Below, in pieces: positions 22,840 through 34,959 of a DNA stretch of 64,000 nt (position 1 is its first letter; every line of letters begins with the position of its first letter). Where the stretch lies: positions 15,455,519 through 15,519,518 of the forward strand of contig NC_135569.1 in assembly GCF_964340395.1 (NCBI RefSeq), in the 5' to 3' direction. A model generated the notes under the pieces. The model made no database searches and was not told the origin of the DNA. It saw nothing but the letters and a program-made list of their open reading frames with translations. A program made the translations under genes and the position numbers. Source of the DNA: Glandiceps talaboti (lineage: Eukaryota > Hemichordata > Enteropneusta > Spengelidae).

Positions 22840-23490
22840 CAGCAGTATATAAAGGGTCAGTTGAGAAGCCATTATCCAAGATATTGTGGATGCCAGCAGT
22901 ATATAAAAGGGTCGGTCCAAGGTATTCGGGACGATATCATGGAAAGGTTTTTATACAGTCTAAGGGGGACAATTTTTTACCGAAAGAAAGGTCTACCAAT
23001 GAACAGTTTTCCATTAGACGATGATAATTACCTGTTGTTCAACGAGAAATGTCACCAATATAATTCAATGTAAGTGTTCAATACCCTATGTGGGCCAGAC
23101 TACCCAAGAAATGCGAACTATGAAAGCCTGTACGTACGTTCAAAAAGCAAAAAATAAAAATATCTCGTGCGCTCGAGATTATAAGTCGTGCTCTCGAGAT
23201 AATAAGTCTCGAGGTAATAAGTCGTGCGCTCGAGATGGGAGATATTATCTCGAGCGCACGACTTGTCTTGTGCGCTCGACTTATCATTTTTATTTTTTTT
23301 ACTTTGTGTAGATGGCACATACAGGCTTTCATAGGGAACAAACATTCAAATGTCACAAATGTTGATTTCAGTTGAAAAGGAGTCTAGGTTTCTACCTATA
23401 TAACATTGTAAGTCAGCCAATCATAGTATTAAGGATTTGGAATTGATTGGTATTGATGCTTTTCCTTCCAATTGTACCTCTGTCAGACCT
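22840..23490 (+). pseudogene. Penelope-like element relic (GIY-YIG endonuclease region), split by a MITE
   Basis: At 23057-23118 the plus strand encodes NIIQCKCSIPYVGQTTQEMR, matching the C-x-C-x(2)-YVG-T pattern at the start of the GIY-YIG endonuclease of Penelope-like retroelements. Past the MITE (23121-23331), with one TA removed, the Arg-Thr-Arg-Glu reading continues briefly. In another frame at about 23418-23475 it gives ANHSIKDLELIGIDAFPSN, the conserved NHS-x-DL-x-V/I-GI block at the end of that domain. Stops and shifts show it is dead. Two direct copies of tggatgccagcagtatataa at 22833 and 22888 precede it and may be part of the same element. Confidence 0.6.
23121..23331. mobile_element. 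MITE with TA target duplication, nested in the Penelope relic
   Basis: Terminal inverted repeats TGAAAGCCTGTA(C/T)GT are flanked by TA on both sides (23119-23120, 23332-23333), as expected of Tc1/mariner-type insertion. The interior is a set of nested palindromes built from tctcgagcgcacgact. Removing the element restores continuity of the interrupted endonuclease reading frame, which fixes the boundaries. Confidence 0.75.
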
Positions 23491-23499
23491 ATCTATATA

Positions 23500-23985
23500 T
23501 ATAGTGGTCTGATATTGTACAGATCAACAGCGAAGTACTAGGAAGGAAAGCTGCTGGACTTTTCAACTTATAACCATCTCTTCCATGGTTTGAATCTTAG
23601 AAATACAATGTTTATCAGGTAATATTATCAATATTTATCTCATAATGTTCTCAGCTTATTTTGTCTATGTTATGATTCTAATTAGTAGTAGATGTATTCT
23701 GCTTGTAAATTACGTACCTTTCCTTTGTGGAGATCTTTTACTTTATAGATTTTTCATTTAATCAAATTCAAACTTCTTGAAAGACCGTTTTGATGTGAAA
23801 GTAGTCCAAGATTTAAAGCCGCCATTGTATTCATTTACTGCTTGTATTAGGTGAAAAATAACATTATAGCGCAACTGAATACTACATCATTTTTTTTTTA
23901 CAAATAATTTAAACTGGGATGTTTTTTGAGCGTGCTTGCGTTCTTTTCTTTCCCGAAATAAAGTTTAATAATAATTTGAACTTAC
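23500..23985. other. First intron, donor-proximal part
   Basis: AT-rich sequence after the signal-peptide exon. Nothing recognised. Confidence 0.4.
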
Positions 23986-24097
23986 CAGGAGTATCTGTTG
24001 TTGTAGAGTTACATGTAACAACGAATACACCAAAGCAGATGACAAGAGTAAAACAGGCACGTGCACTGGTATGAAACTTCAAAGTTGTCAAGTCCAT
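23986..24097 (-). CDS. Exon 1 of the pentraxin gene: signal peptide
   Basis: ATG at 24095-24097. The 37 codons plus one base read MDLTTLKFHTSARACFTLV then ICFGVFVVTCNSTTTDTP and end at donor GTAAGT in phase 1. A basic n-region (K7, H9, R13) and a hydrophobic core ACFTLVICFGVFVVT form a typical signal peptide, with cleavage plausible after VTC or nearby. The first mature residues are Ser/Thr-rich with one sequon (NST). Phase 1 after the signal peptide is usual for modular secreted proteins and matches the pentraxin exon. A TATA box lies 54 bases upstream, which supports this as the true first exon. The five exons of this model total 1152 bases, 384 codons with stop. Confidence 0.75.
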
Positions 24098-24150
24098 TGT
24101 TGGTGGTTAGGTAGCGCTCTCTTCACTGAGTAACAGTAATATATAATCCG

Positions 24151-24159
24151 CCTTATATA
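24151..24159 (-). promoter_or_regulatory. TATA box of the pentraxin gene
   Basis: TATATAAGG on the minus strand. Transcription would start near 24120-24128, giving a 5' leader of roughly 25-30 bases before the ATG. A mutated counterpart lies in the 20441-20575 copy. Confidence 0.5.
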
Positions 24160-24279
24160 TGCTATTAATCCCATTCAAGGTATCGCAATTTCGATAATGA
24201 ATTATGCAAATTTTCACTCAAAGGAACACGTGCCGATAACTGTCAATTACCTAATTAAAAAAATACCATATGATTTAGA

Positions 24280-24955
24280 TGTTAAGGTGATCCTATTTTT
24301 ATGTTTCTAGTTGCTTTTTAATTAGGACTAGGGGTCGGACAGTCTATTTCTTATATAAAAAAATAAAACTGTAACAACAAAAAAACTTCATATTCCTCTG
24401 CATCTCCTTTTCCTCCTCTCTATCTTCTTTTTGCTGGACTCCTGGTAACAAGCCCTCTCCAGCTTCTCTGCACAATTGGCATTCTCAGCCCTTACTTGAA
24501 TAACTTCTGTCATGAAAGAAACTATTTTGATGACGGAGCTTAAAATTTGGGTCGGTTGGTAATGAGAAACAGAAAAAAAATATAGGGTCACCCTTCGAAA
24601 AATAATGGTCTTTGCTGTTAATGATAACAATAATATATGAATATATTATGAATATGATAAAATATTTATAAGCAATTTACTTCGCTTGTCTGCCTACTCC
24701 TCATTTTTTAATACCTAATAAATTAAAAGTATGTAAACATATTGAACTGATCAAACGAGCTACTGTTTGAATGTATGGTTTGATAAGTTGGTTCCAGTAC
24801 AGTGAACTCAGTTCTTGGCATCCACAATATTGTCATGAATGGCTGATCAAAGCAATTTTTTAAACTCTTTTCCTGTTAGGCCTAAAAAATTAATAGTTTG
24901 GTCTGGTTACCCTACCCCATCTAGTTTTTCACTGCCGACCCTAAACTAATCCACC
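24280..24955. mobile_element. Fragments of the ggttaccctaccccat repeat family
   Basis: ggttaccctaccccatctag, tttttcactgccgaccctaa near 24905-24945 match the core of the element at 4350-4400 and 11560-11620. A neighbouring segment at 24290-24600 (gtgatcctatttttatg, tagggtcacccttcg) is partly its own inverse. Fragmented and non-coding. Confidence 0.45.
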
Positions 24956-25165
24956 TCTTTACCAGATATGGAAGACACAAGACGAGAACATCAGACCAAT
25001 CCACCTCTTTACCAGATATGGTAGACAGAAGATGAGAACATCAGACCAATCCATCTCTTTACCAGATATGGAAGACAGAAGACGAGAACATCAGACCAAT
25101 CGGCCTCATTACCAGATATGGTAGGCAGAAAACGAGAATATCAGACCAATCCGCCTCTTTTTTTT
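24950..25165. repeat. 50-bp tandem repeat, about 4 copies
   Basis: accagatatggaagacagaa and gacgagaacatcagaccaat recur at 24961, 25011, 25061 and 25111. Confidence 0.95.
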
Positions 25166-25169
25166 AAAC

Positions 25170-25555
25170 ACCACAAAATGTTTGAGTTATTTTTGCAGTA
25201 ATGTATTGAACTCAGTAAAAGTACTAACATATGCATATGGTAGACTGTAATTTTCTATATAGATATGTTGTACAGCTCAACTTTACTTGTGGCTACAATT
25301 TTGTATTACAACAACAGTAATTCTTAAAATAAGACTTTTCACATTTTGTTGTTTTTCAAGTACTAGACAAAACGCAGTAAACGTTGTTTTTATTACTTTA
25401 AAATACTCAATTTCTGGTCCACGATGTCACTTTAAATTTAACAGTTGTTAAATATAGTCATGAAAAATATTTTACAATTAAAATTTAGCGCATCATGGTA
25501 CACCACAGCCTTGTCCATCTTATCTCAGCTTGCATAAATATATTCATATTGTACA
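25170..25555. other. Non-coding AT-rich spacer
   Basis: No gene or repeat recognised between the 50-bp and 44-bp arrays. Confidence 0.4.
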
Positions 25556-25559
25556 CTGT

Positions 25560-28500
25560 TAAAGTAGGAAAACGTAATGTAGAATGTGCCTTAGTACACA
25601 TTTATAGTAGGAAACCTTCAGTGAGAATGTGCCTTTAGTACACTTTTATAGTATGAAACCCTCGGGTAGGATGTGCCTTTAGTACACTTTTATAGTAGGA
25701 AACCCCAGGGTAGGATGTGCCTTTAGTACACTTTTATAGTATGAAACCCTCGGGTAGGATGTGTCTTTAGTACACTGCTATAGTAGGAAACCTTCAGGTA
25801 GGATGTGCCTTTAGTACACTGCTATAGTAGGAAACCCTCGGGTAAGATGTGCCTTTAGTACACTGCTATAGTATGAAACCCTCAGGTATGATTTGCCTTT
25901 AGTACACTTTTATAGTAGGAAACCTTCAGGTAGGATGTGCCTTTAGTACACTGCTATAGTAGGAAACCCTCTGGTAGGATGTGCCTTTAGTACACTGCTA
26001 TAGTAGGGAACCTTCAGGTAGGATGTGCCTTTAGTACACTGCTATAGTAGGAAACCCTCGGGTAGGATGTGCCTTTAGTACACTACTATAGTATGAAACC
26101 CTCAGGTAGGATGTGCCTTTAGTACACTTTTATAGTAGGAAACCCTCGGGTAGGATGTGCCTTTAGTAAACTTTTATAGTAGGAAACCCTCAGGTAGGAT
26201 GTGCCTTTAGTACACTGCTATAGTAGGAAACCCTCGGGTAGGATGTGCCTTCAGTACACTTTATAGTATGAAACCCTCGGGTAGGATGTGCCTTTAGTAC
26301 ACTGCTATAGTAGGAAACCCTCAGGTAGGATGTGCCTTTAGTACACTGCTATAGTATGAAACCCTCAGGTAGGATGTGCCTTTAGTACACTGCTATAGTA
26401 GGAAACCTTCAGGTAGGATGTGCCTTTAGTACACTTTTATAGTAGGAAACCCTCGGGTAGGATGTGCCTTTAGTACACTTTTATAGTAGGAAACCCTCGG
26501 GTAGGATGTGCCTTTAGTACACTTTTATAGTAGGAAACCCTCGGGTAGGATGTGCCTTTAGTACACTGCTATAGTAGGAAACCCTCGGGTAGGATGTGCC
26601 TTTAGTACACTGCTATAGTATGAAACCCTCAGGTAGGATGTGCCTTTAGTACACTTTTATAGTAGGAAACCCTCGGGTAGGATGTGCCTTTAGTACACTT
26701 TTATAGTAGGAAACCCTCGGGTAGGATGTGCCTTTAGTACACTGCTATAGTAGGAAACCTTCAGGTAGGATGTGCCTTCAGTACACTTTATAGTATGAAA
26801 CCCTCGGGTAGGATGTGCCTTTAGTACACTGCTATAGTATGAAACCTTCAGGTAGGATGTGCCTTTAGTACACTTTTATAGTAGGAAACCCTCGGGTAGG
26901 ATGTGCCTTTAGTACACTACTATAGTAGGAAACCCTCGGGTAGGATGTGCCTTTAGTACACTGCTATAGTATGAAACCCTCGGGTAGGATGTGCCTTTAG
27001 TACACTTTTATAGTAGGAAACCCCAGGGTAGGATGTGCCTTTAGTACACTGCTATAGTAGGAAACCTTCAGGTAGGATGTGCCTTTAGTACACTTTTATA
27101 GTAGGAAACCCTCAGGTAGGATGTGCCTTTAGTACACTTTTATAGTAGGAAACCCTCGGGTAGGATGTGCCTTAGTACACATTTATAGTAGGAAACCTTC
27201 AGGTAGGATGTGCCTTTAGTACACTGCTATAGTAGGAAACCCGCGGGTAGGATGTGCCTTTATTACACTGCTATAGTAGGAAACCCTCGGGTAAGATGTG
27301 CCTTTAGTACACTACTATAGTAGGAAACCCTCAGGTAGGATGTGCCTTTAGTACACTGCTATAGTAGGAAACCCTCGGGTAGGATGTGCCTTTAGTACAC
27401 TACTATAGTAGGAAACCCTCAGGTAGGATGTGCCTTTAGTACACTTTTATAGTAGGAAACCCCAGGGTAGGATGTGCCTTTAGTACACTTTTATAGTATG
27501 AAACCCTCAGGTAGGATGTGCCTTTAGTACACTTTTATAGTAGGAAACCCTCAGGTAGGATGTGCCTTTAGTACACATTTATAGTAGGAAACCCTCAGGT
27601 AGGATGTGCCTTTAGTACACTTTTATAGTATGAAACCTTCAGGTAGGATGTGCCTTTAGTACACTTTTATAGTAGGAAACCTTCAGGTAGGATGTGCCTT
27701 TAGTACACTTTTATAGTAGGAAACCCCAGGTAGGATGTGCCTTTAGTACACTTTTATAGTATGAAACCCTCAGGTAGGATGTGCCTTTAGTACACTTTTA
27801 TAGTAGGAAACCCCAGGTAGGATGTGCCTTTAGTACACTTTTATAGTAGGAAACCTTCAGGTAGGATGTGCCTTTAGTACACTTTTATAGTAGGAAACCC
27901 TCAGGTAGGATGTGCCTTTAGTACACTGCTATAGTAGGAAACCTTCAGGTAGGATGTGCCTTTAGTACACTACTATAGTAGGAAACCTTCAGGTAGGATG
28001 TGCCTTTAGTACACTTTTATAGTATGAAACCCTCAGGTAGGATGTGCCTTTAGTACACTACTATAGTAGGAAACCTTCAGGTAGGATGTGCCTTTAGTAC
28101 ACTTTTATAGTAGGAAACCTTCAGGTAGGATGTGCCTTTAGTACACTTTTATAGTAGGAAACCCTCGGGTAGGATGTGCCTTTAGTACACTTTTATAGTA
28201 GGAAACCCCAGGGTAGGATGTGCCTTTAGTACACTGCTATAGTAGGAAACCCTCAGGTAGGATGTGCCTTTAGTACACTTTTATAGTATGAAACCCCAGG
28301 GTAGGATGTGCCTTTAGTACACTGCTATAGTAGGAAACCCTCAGGTAGGATGTGCCTTTAGTAAACATTTATAGTAGGAAACCCTCGGGTAGGATGTGCC
28401 TTTAGTACACTTTTATAGTATGAAACCCTCGGGTAGGATGTGCCTTTAGTACACTTTTATAGTAGGAAACCTTCAGGTAGGATGTGCCTTTAGTACACTT

Positions 28501-29922
28501 TTATAGTAGGAAACCCTCGGGTAGGATGTGCCTTTAGTACACTGCTATAGTAGGGAACCTTCAGGTAGGATGTGCCTTTAGTACACATTTATAGTAGGAA
28601 ACCTTCAGGTAGGATGTGCCTTAAGTACACTTTTATAGTAGGAAACCCTCAGGTATGATGTGCCTTTAGTACACTGCTATAGTAGGAAACCCTCAGGTAG
28701 GATGTGCCTTTAGTACACTTTTATAGTAGGGAACCCCAGGGTAGGATGTGCCTTTAGTACACTGCTATAGTAGGAAACCCTCAGGTAGGATGTGCCTTTA
28801 GTACACTTTTATAGTATGAAACCCCAGGGTAGGATGTGCCTTTAGTACACTGCTATAGTAGGAAACCCTCAGGTAGGATGTGCCTTCAGTACACTTTATA
28901 GTATGAAACCCCAGGGTAGGATGTGCCTTTAGTACACTGCTATAGTAGGAAACCCTCAGGTAGGATGTGCCTTTAGTACACTTTTATAGTATGAAACCCC
29001 AGGGTAGGATGTGCCTTTAGTACACTGCTATAGTAGGAAACCCTCAGGTAGGATGTGCCTTCAGTACACTTTATAGTATGAAACCCCAGGGTAGGATGTG
29101 CCTTTAGTACACTGCTATAGTAGGAAACCCTCAGGTAGGATGTGCCTTTAGTACACATTTATAGTAGAAAACCCTCGGGTAGGATGTGCCTTTAGTACAC
29201 TTTTATAGTATGAAACCCTCGGGTAGGATGTGCCTTTAGTACACTTTTATAGTAGGAAACCTTCAGGTAGGATGTGCCTTTAGTACACTTTTATAGTAGG
29301 AAACCCTCGGGTAGGATGTGCCTTTAGTACACTTTTATAGTAGGAAACCCTCGGGTAGGATGTGCCTTTAGTACACTTTTATAGTAGGAAACCCTCGGGT
29401 AGGATGTGCCTTTAGTACACTTTTATAGTATGAAACCCTCAGGTAGGATGTGCCTTTAGTACACTTTTATAGTAGGAAACCCTCAGGTAGGATGTGCCTT
29501 TAGTACACTTTTATAGTAGGAAACCTTCAGGTAGGATGTGCCTTTAGTACACTTTTATAGTATGAAACCCTCGGGTAGGATGTGCCTTTAGTACACTGCT
29601 ATAGTAGGAAACCCTCAGGTAGGATGTGCCTTTAGTACACTTTTATAGTAGGAAACCTTCAGGTATGATGTGCCTTTAGTACACTTTTATAGTAGGAAAC
29701 CCTCGGGTAGGATGTGCCTTCAGTACACTGCTATAGTAGGAAACCCTCAGGTAGGATGTGCCTTTAGTACACTGCTATAGTAGGAAACCCCAGGGTAGGA
29801 TGTGCCTTTAGTACACTGCTATAGTAGGAAACCTTCAGGTAGGATGTGCCTTTAGTACACTGCTATAGTAGGAAACCTTCAGGTAGGATGTGCCTTTAGT
29901 ACACTACTATAGTAGGAAACCT
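25560..29922. repeat. 44-bp minisatellite, about 98 copies
   Basis: The unit is ggtaggatgtgcctttagta followed by cacttttatagtaggaaaccctca. Diagnostic variants are tttta/tgcta, agtagg/agtatg, and ccctcgg/ccttcag/ccccagg. A linked variant cttcagtacactttatag with one T lost is scattered. A two-unit higher-order repeat of about 88 bases occupies roughly 28200-29130. Not coding. Confidence 0.97.
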
Positions 29923-29949
29923 TGAATCAAATATCGGAGTCAAACTAAC

Positions 29950-31340
29950 CATGACGTCATCAGCCTTTCAATGCTGATTTATGAGACCATCCACCTAATC
30001 TTACAGTAAACCTCAGACCACGTGGTTTGAGAGTAAACATAAGTTTCTGGCCAAAGTCTAGCATTTTGTCAAGTGCAAACAATTCACAAGTATCACCTTA
30101 ACAACAATCGTTCTTAACATAACTCTGGTCCTGGATATTTTCAACTTTGTCGGAAGCTGCTTTCTACACATTTAAGATAGTGCCATTCAACTCTTACATT
30201 GATGTATTATTTCGTATGTGAAATTTGAAGGATTTTAAAATCAGACAATTGTTTGTTACATGTGTTAATTTGTTAACAACTTTGGTGTTTTTGTTGTTGT
30301 TATTGTTATTGTTGAAAATTAAGGCTATCCAATTGGGTTAATTTTCCCATGATTGAGGAGTTTCAATTTATTTTTCAGGTACACCCCCCCCCCATGACCC
30401 ACATTATTTTTCGGATACCCCCCCCCAAAAAAAAACAACAACAACGAAAAAACCAAACAAACAAAAAAAAAACTATTTTTTTTCGAGTACCCCTAAAATC
30501 TCCCGACCACCCTTTTAACAAGTTTTTGTGAAAGCAGCCTTAATGTCCAAAAACCCCTACTTGACTGGGTTCTAGACTAAATCGTATTAGTAATGTGAAT
30601 TTAAAAATTCTGAGAGTGAGATTGATCATTTTTTTAGGCCTATAAAATGATCACCGATGACTCAACTGTACACTATTAACCCCGCCCTTTTCATTACCTA
30701 CGCCGGGGTATCATCAACTTTGTCTTCTGACTTTTGTCCATAATAATGACATTATCCCGTATGAAATAGCTTTCCGCCTTGCTATCCGTTATTTTAGGTC
30801 GTCGTTCCTACACGTTTTATTGCAGCTTTTCAGTTTAAGTCGTTTCGTTCGTTGAAGCATGGACTTTCACTTTGAAATACCTGGGACAATAGATTGTTTA
30901 CACCTTTCATTGTCCAACCTATAAATAGACCACACAACATTGCCGAATATCCATCCGCAGGGATTCCCTTTTCCAACAAAATATAGTCCTTCCTTTCATA
31001 CTTTAAAAATGCGAAGACAATACAATTCAGTTGAATAATTTTGTATTAATTGATAAAAGAGTATGAATTCAAATAGAATAAACACATACAAATCCATTGA
31101 TGATACATTTGCCCAAGACAAATATCACTACGCCTGAATCAGGCGACCTCTGACCTGCTGCATAACAAAGCACTCCAAGTTGTGTCAACGGTCACGCATG
31201 CATTTATTCATGAGTATTTTAAATGGTGGATTCCCTCAACAAATATACATATTTGTTCCTTTGCATAGCACATTCTTGTAATATTTCCGTAAATAAGATA
31301 TTGCTGTACTACTGGCACCCTGCAATGCTGTAAATGAACT
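29950..31340. other. Non-repetitive spacer, possible promoter region
   Basis: Less repetitive DNA with more CpG than its surroundings near 30690-30830, and poly(C)/poly(A) tracts at 30386-30480. It may contain the 5' region of the plus-strand gene. Confidence 0.3.
30920..30928 (+). promoter_or_regulatory. Possible TATA box
   Basis: TATAAATAG on the plus strand, about 420 bases before the ATG at 31347. There are upstream ATGs in the implied leader, so the link is weak. Confidence 0.2.
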
Positions 31341-31346
31341 CGCAAA

Positions 31347-31373
31347 ATGGCGAAACCAGTAATATTGAGTATG
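31347..31373 (+). CDS. Speculative first coding exon of the coiled-coil gene
   Basis: gcaaaATGG is a good start context. Nine codons (MAKPVILSM) end exactly at a consensus donor GTAAGT in phase 0. The exon at 42637 can be entered in phase 0 and the following one starts in phase 0, so the three would join in frame. Nine codons are too few to prove anything, and the 11-kb intron would span four arrays. Alternatively this is chance. Confidence 0.2.
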
Positions 31374-31379
31374 GTAAGT

Positions 31380-32955
31380 TCATCTTTGTTCATTCCACTT
31401 AGATTAAAATCCGACGTTACACGTACTGATACTTTACGTGTGTTATGCTATGTCGTGTACTTCCAAATACTTGGATTTTGTTTCTGTAGTCTATGCGTAC
31501 GCCACATAACTATAATATCACAGATTGTCTACGGTGTAATAACAACTACACCCATTGTTACAGTAAATAAATTCATTCATGTCTTCGGCGCTTTTGCCTT
31601 GACTAGTGATTTGGCAACCAGCTGATCGTTGCCAATGTCAACATTCAGTTGGCCAGTTTTCCTACAAAATGTACCTCCCATGATACAATCAAAACCTCCT
31701 TCACTAGACTTGGAATGTAACTAGGATAAAATCGCCATAACTTAACATTAATTTTACCCGTGGAAAAAAACATTGGTAACATGATCTTAACTTAAAGTTA
31801 AACAACAGTTTTCACAGAAATACATGTAGTTATACATTACAGTATTAATTATGTAAAGAATGGACAGGATTTCTTACAACTATGTATTTTTACTATTACA
31901 TGAACATTTCTTAGGTACTTGTAGTTCACTACCTAAAATATATTGTAACAACTTACCACCGTGAGAAAAAAACAACAGGCACTGTCAACCATACATGTAT
32001 ATAGTGTCCTACTACTTTTGTACTACTGGATGTGAGTTTTGTGTCACCAGTCATTTGACAACATTTATAACAGTGCTGTACATTTGGTGGACAATTTAGT
32101 AAAACTGTAGATAGTATCATAATATGTTCTACTGGCAAAAAATAGAATGGTGTGAATGATTGATTCATCATGATACACTCTTTTAATGTGTTTAATTATG
32201 GTGGTAGAAGGGAAAACATTTCTGAATGTGTTCTAGTTATTGACAGATCTACAATGTAGCTAGCTGTGTCTATATTCATACATTGTACATGTACATGTAG
32301 ATCCTATTAGTGTAAGGGCTACATGCACAATTCAGTTATTGCAACCATACATTTGTCCATGCATTTACACTTCATTTTGAAAGGAACACATTAAAATCCT
32401 TTGAGGTAAAAATGTACACAACAGCTCAGACCACTAAATACATGTAGTTAGTGGACTGAGACTACAGGTACATTTTCTGTTTCTAATCCTGAGACTGTCC
32501 ACTAAATCATGTACATGTAGAAATTAATATCTCTTTTACAGTACTAATACCCCCATTGAGTATTATCTACATGTAACATGCAAACAGATATTAGTCTAGA
32601 GGCTTATCGATCATTCTACCATATCATGAAGGTGGGGGTGAAGGGTATCTGAATCAGATTCGAAGCCGCAGATACCATCTAGACTATGTGTAGTTCATGC
32701 ACAGTGTAGGATGGTAACTCTAAAGTTATATATTCATGTATATATTATTGTATTCAGGATTGTTTTCAAGAGATTTCTGATACTTGCTGGTGTCCTCATT
32801 AAAGCAGGCCAGGTTTCAGGAGATGTCACATGACATCAATTTTGTACTGTATCTGTAGGCCTTATGTCTACTTCTGACAAGGGTTATGTCAGTCATGAGT
32901 CAATCAATTATAGGTCGTCATCCTTCTTTAGTCAAGTCTTAGACTGTAACTTTAA
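31380..32955. other. Non-coding, palindromic tacatgta strings
   Basis: AT-rich DNA with several acatgtacatgta palindromes (for example 32286-32300). Short open frames only. Confidence 0.4.
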
Positions 32956-32956
32956 T

Positions 32957-33020
32957 AGATCTATCTATCTATCTATCTATCTATCTAATAAATTTATATA
33001 GCGCCAAATATCCAAAGAAA
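32957..33020. repeat. (ATCT)n followed by tatatagcgcc repeat motif
   Basis: About eight atct units, then aataaatttatatagcgcca, the head of the same dispersed repeat type as at 18760. Confidence 0.6.
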
Positions 33021-33069
33021 ACAATGTTCAGTGGCGAACGAATTAGATATATATATCTCGTCTTGTTTA

Positions 33070-34950
33070 GCCCTATCAGACTTCTAAACCACTGTATATT
33101 GTCTTGAGTAAGATACATTGTATGTCATGTTGTTCAGTCCTATCAGACTTCTAAACCACTGTAAGATATGTTGTGTTGTTCAGTCCTATCAGACTTCTAA
33201 ACCACTGTAAGATATGTCATGATGTTCAGCCCTATCAGACTTCTAAACCACTGTAAGATATGTCATGTTGTTCAGCCCTATCAGACTTCTAAACCACTGT
33301 TAGATATGTCATGTTGTTCTGTCCTATCAGACTTCTAAACCACTGTAAGATATGTCGTGTTGTTCAGCCCTATCAGACTTCTAAACCACTGTAAGATATG
33401 TCATGTTGTTCTGTCCTATCAGACTTCTAAACCACTGTAAGATATGTCATGTTGTTCAGCCCTATCAGACTTCTAAACCACTGTAAGATATGTCATGTTG
33501 TTCTGTCCTATCAGACTTCTAAACCACTGTAAGATATGTCATGTTGTTCTGTCCTATCAGACTTCTAAACCACTGTAAGATATGTCGTGTTGTTCAGCCC
33601 TATCAGACTTCTAAACCACTGTAAGATATGTCATGTTGTTCAGCCCTATCAGACTTCTAAACCACTGTAAGATATGTTGTGTTGTTCAGCCCTATCAGAC
33701 TTCTAAACCAATGTAAGATATGTCATGTTGTTCAGCCCTATCACACTTCTAAACCACTGTAAGATATGTTGTGTTGTTCTGTCCTATCAGACTTCTAAAC
33801 CACTGTAAGATATGTCATGTTGTTCAGCCCTATCACACTTCTAAACCAATGTAAGATATGTCATGTTGTTCAGCCCTATCAGACTTCTAAACCACTGTAA
33901 GATATGTCATGTTGTTCTGTCCTATCAGACTTCTAAACCACTGTAAGATATGTCGTGTTGTTCAGCCCTATCAGACTTCTAAACCACTGTAAGATATGTC
34001 ATGTTGTTCAGCCCTATCAGACTTCTAAACCACTGTAAGATATGTTGTGTTGTTCAGCCCTATCAGACTTCTAAACCAATGTAAGATATGTCATGTTGTT
34101 CAGCCCTATCACACTTCTAAACCACTGTAAGATATGTTGTGTTGTTCAGCCCTATCAGACTTCTAAACCAATGTAAGATATGTCACGTTGTTCAGCCCTA
34201 TCAGACTTCTAAACCACTGTAAGATATGTCATGTTGTTCAGCCCTATCAGACTTCTAAACCACTGTAAGATATGTCATGTTGTTCAGCCCTATCACACTT
34301 CTAAACCACTGTAAGATATGTCATGTTGTTCAGCCCTATCAGACTTCTAAACCTCTGTAAGATATATCATGTTGTTCAGCCCTATCAGGCTTCTAAACCT
34401 CTGTAAGATATATCATGTTGTTCAGCCCTATCAGACTTCTAAACCTCTGTAAGATATATCATGTTGTTCAGCCCTATCAGGCGTCTAAACCTCTGTAAGA
34501 TATATCATGTTGTTCAGCCCTATCAGACTTCTAAACCTCTGTAAGATATATCATGTTGTTCAGCCCTATCAGGCTTCTAAACCTCTGTAAGATATATCAT
34601 GTTGTTCAGCCCTATCAGACTTCTAAACCTCTGTAAGATATATCATGTTGTTCAGCCCTATCAGGCTTCTAAACCTCTGTAAGATATATCATGTTGTTCA
34701 GCCCTATCAGACTTCTAAACCACTGTAAGATATATCATGTTGTTCAGCCCTATCAGGCTTCTAAACCTCTGTAAGATATATCATGTTGTTCAGCCCTATC
34801 AGACTTCTAAACCACTGTAAGATATATCATGTTGTTCAGCCCTATCAGACTTCTAAACCACTGTAAGATATATCATGTTGTTCAGCCCTATCAGACTTCT
34901 AAACCTCTGTAAGATATATCATGTTGTTCAGCCCTATCAGGCTTCTCAAC
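33070..34950. repeat. 46-bp minisatellite, about 40 copies
   Basis: The unit is ttctaaaccactgtaagata followed by tgtcatgttgttcagccctatcagac. Copies up to about 34340 carry aaaccactg/atatgtc. Those after it carry aaacctctg/atatatc and alternate agacttc with aggcttc, making a 92-bp dimer. Confidence 0.97.
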
Positions 34951-34959
34951 TGGCTAATA

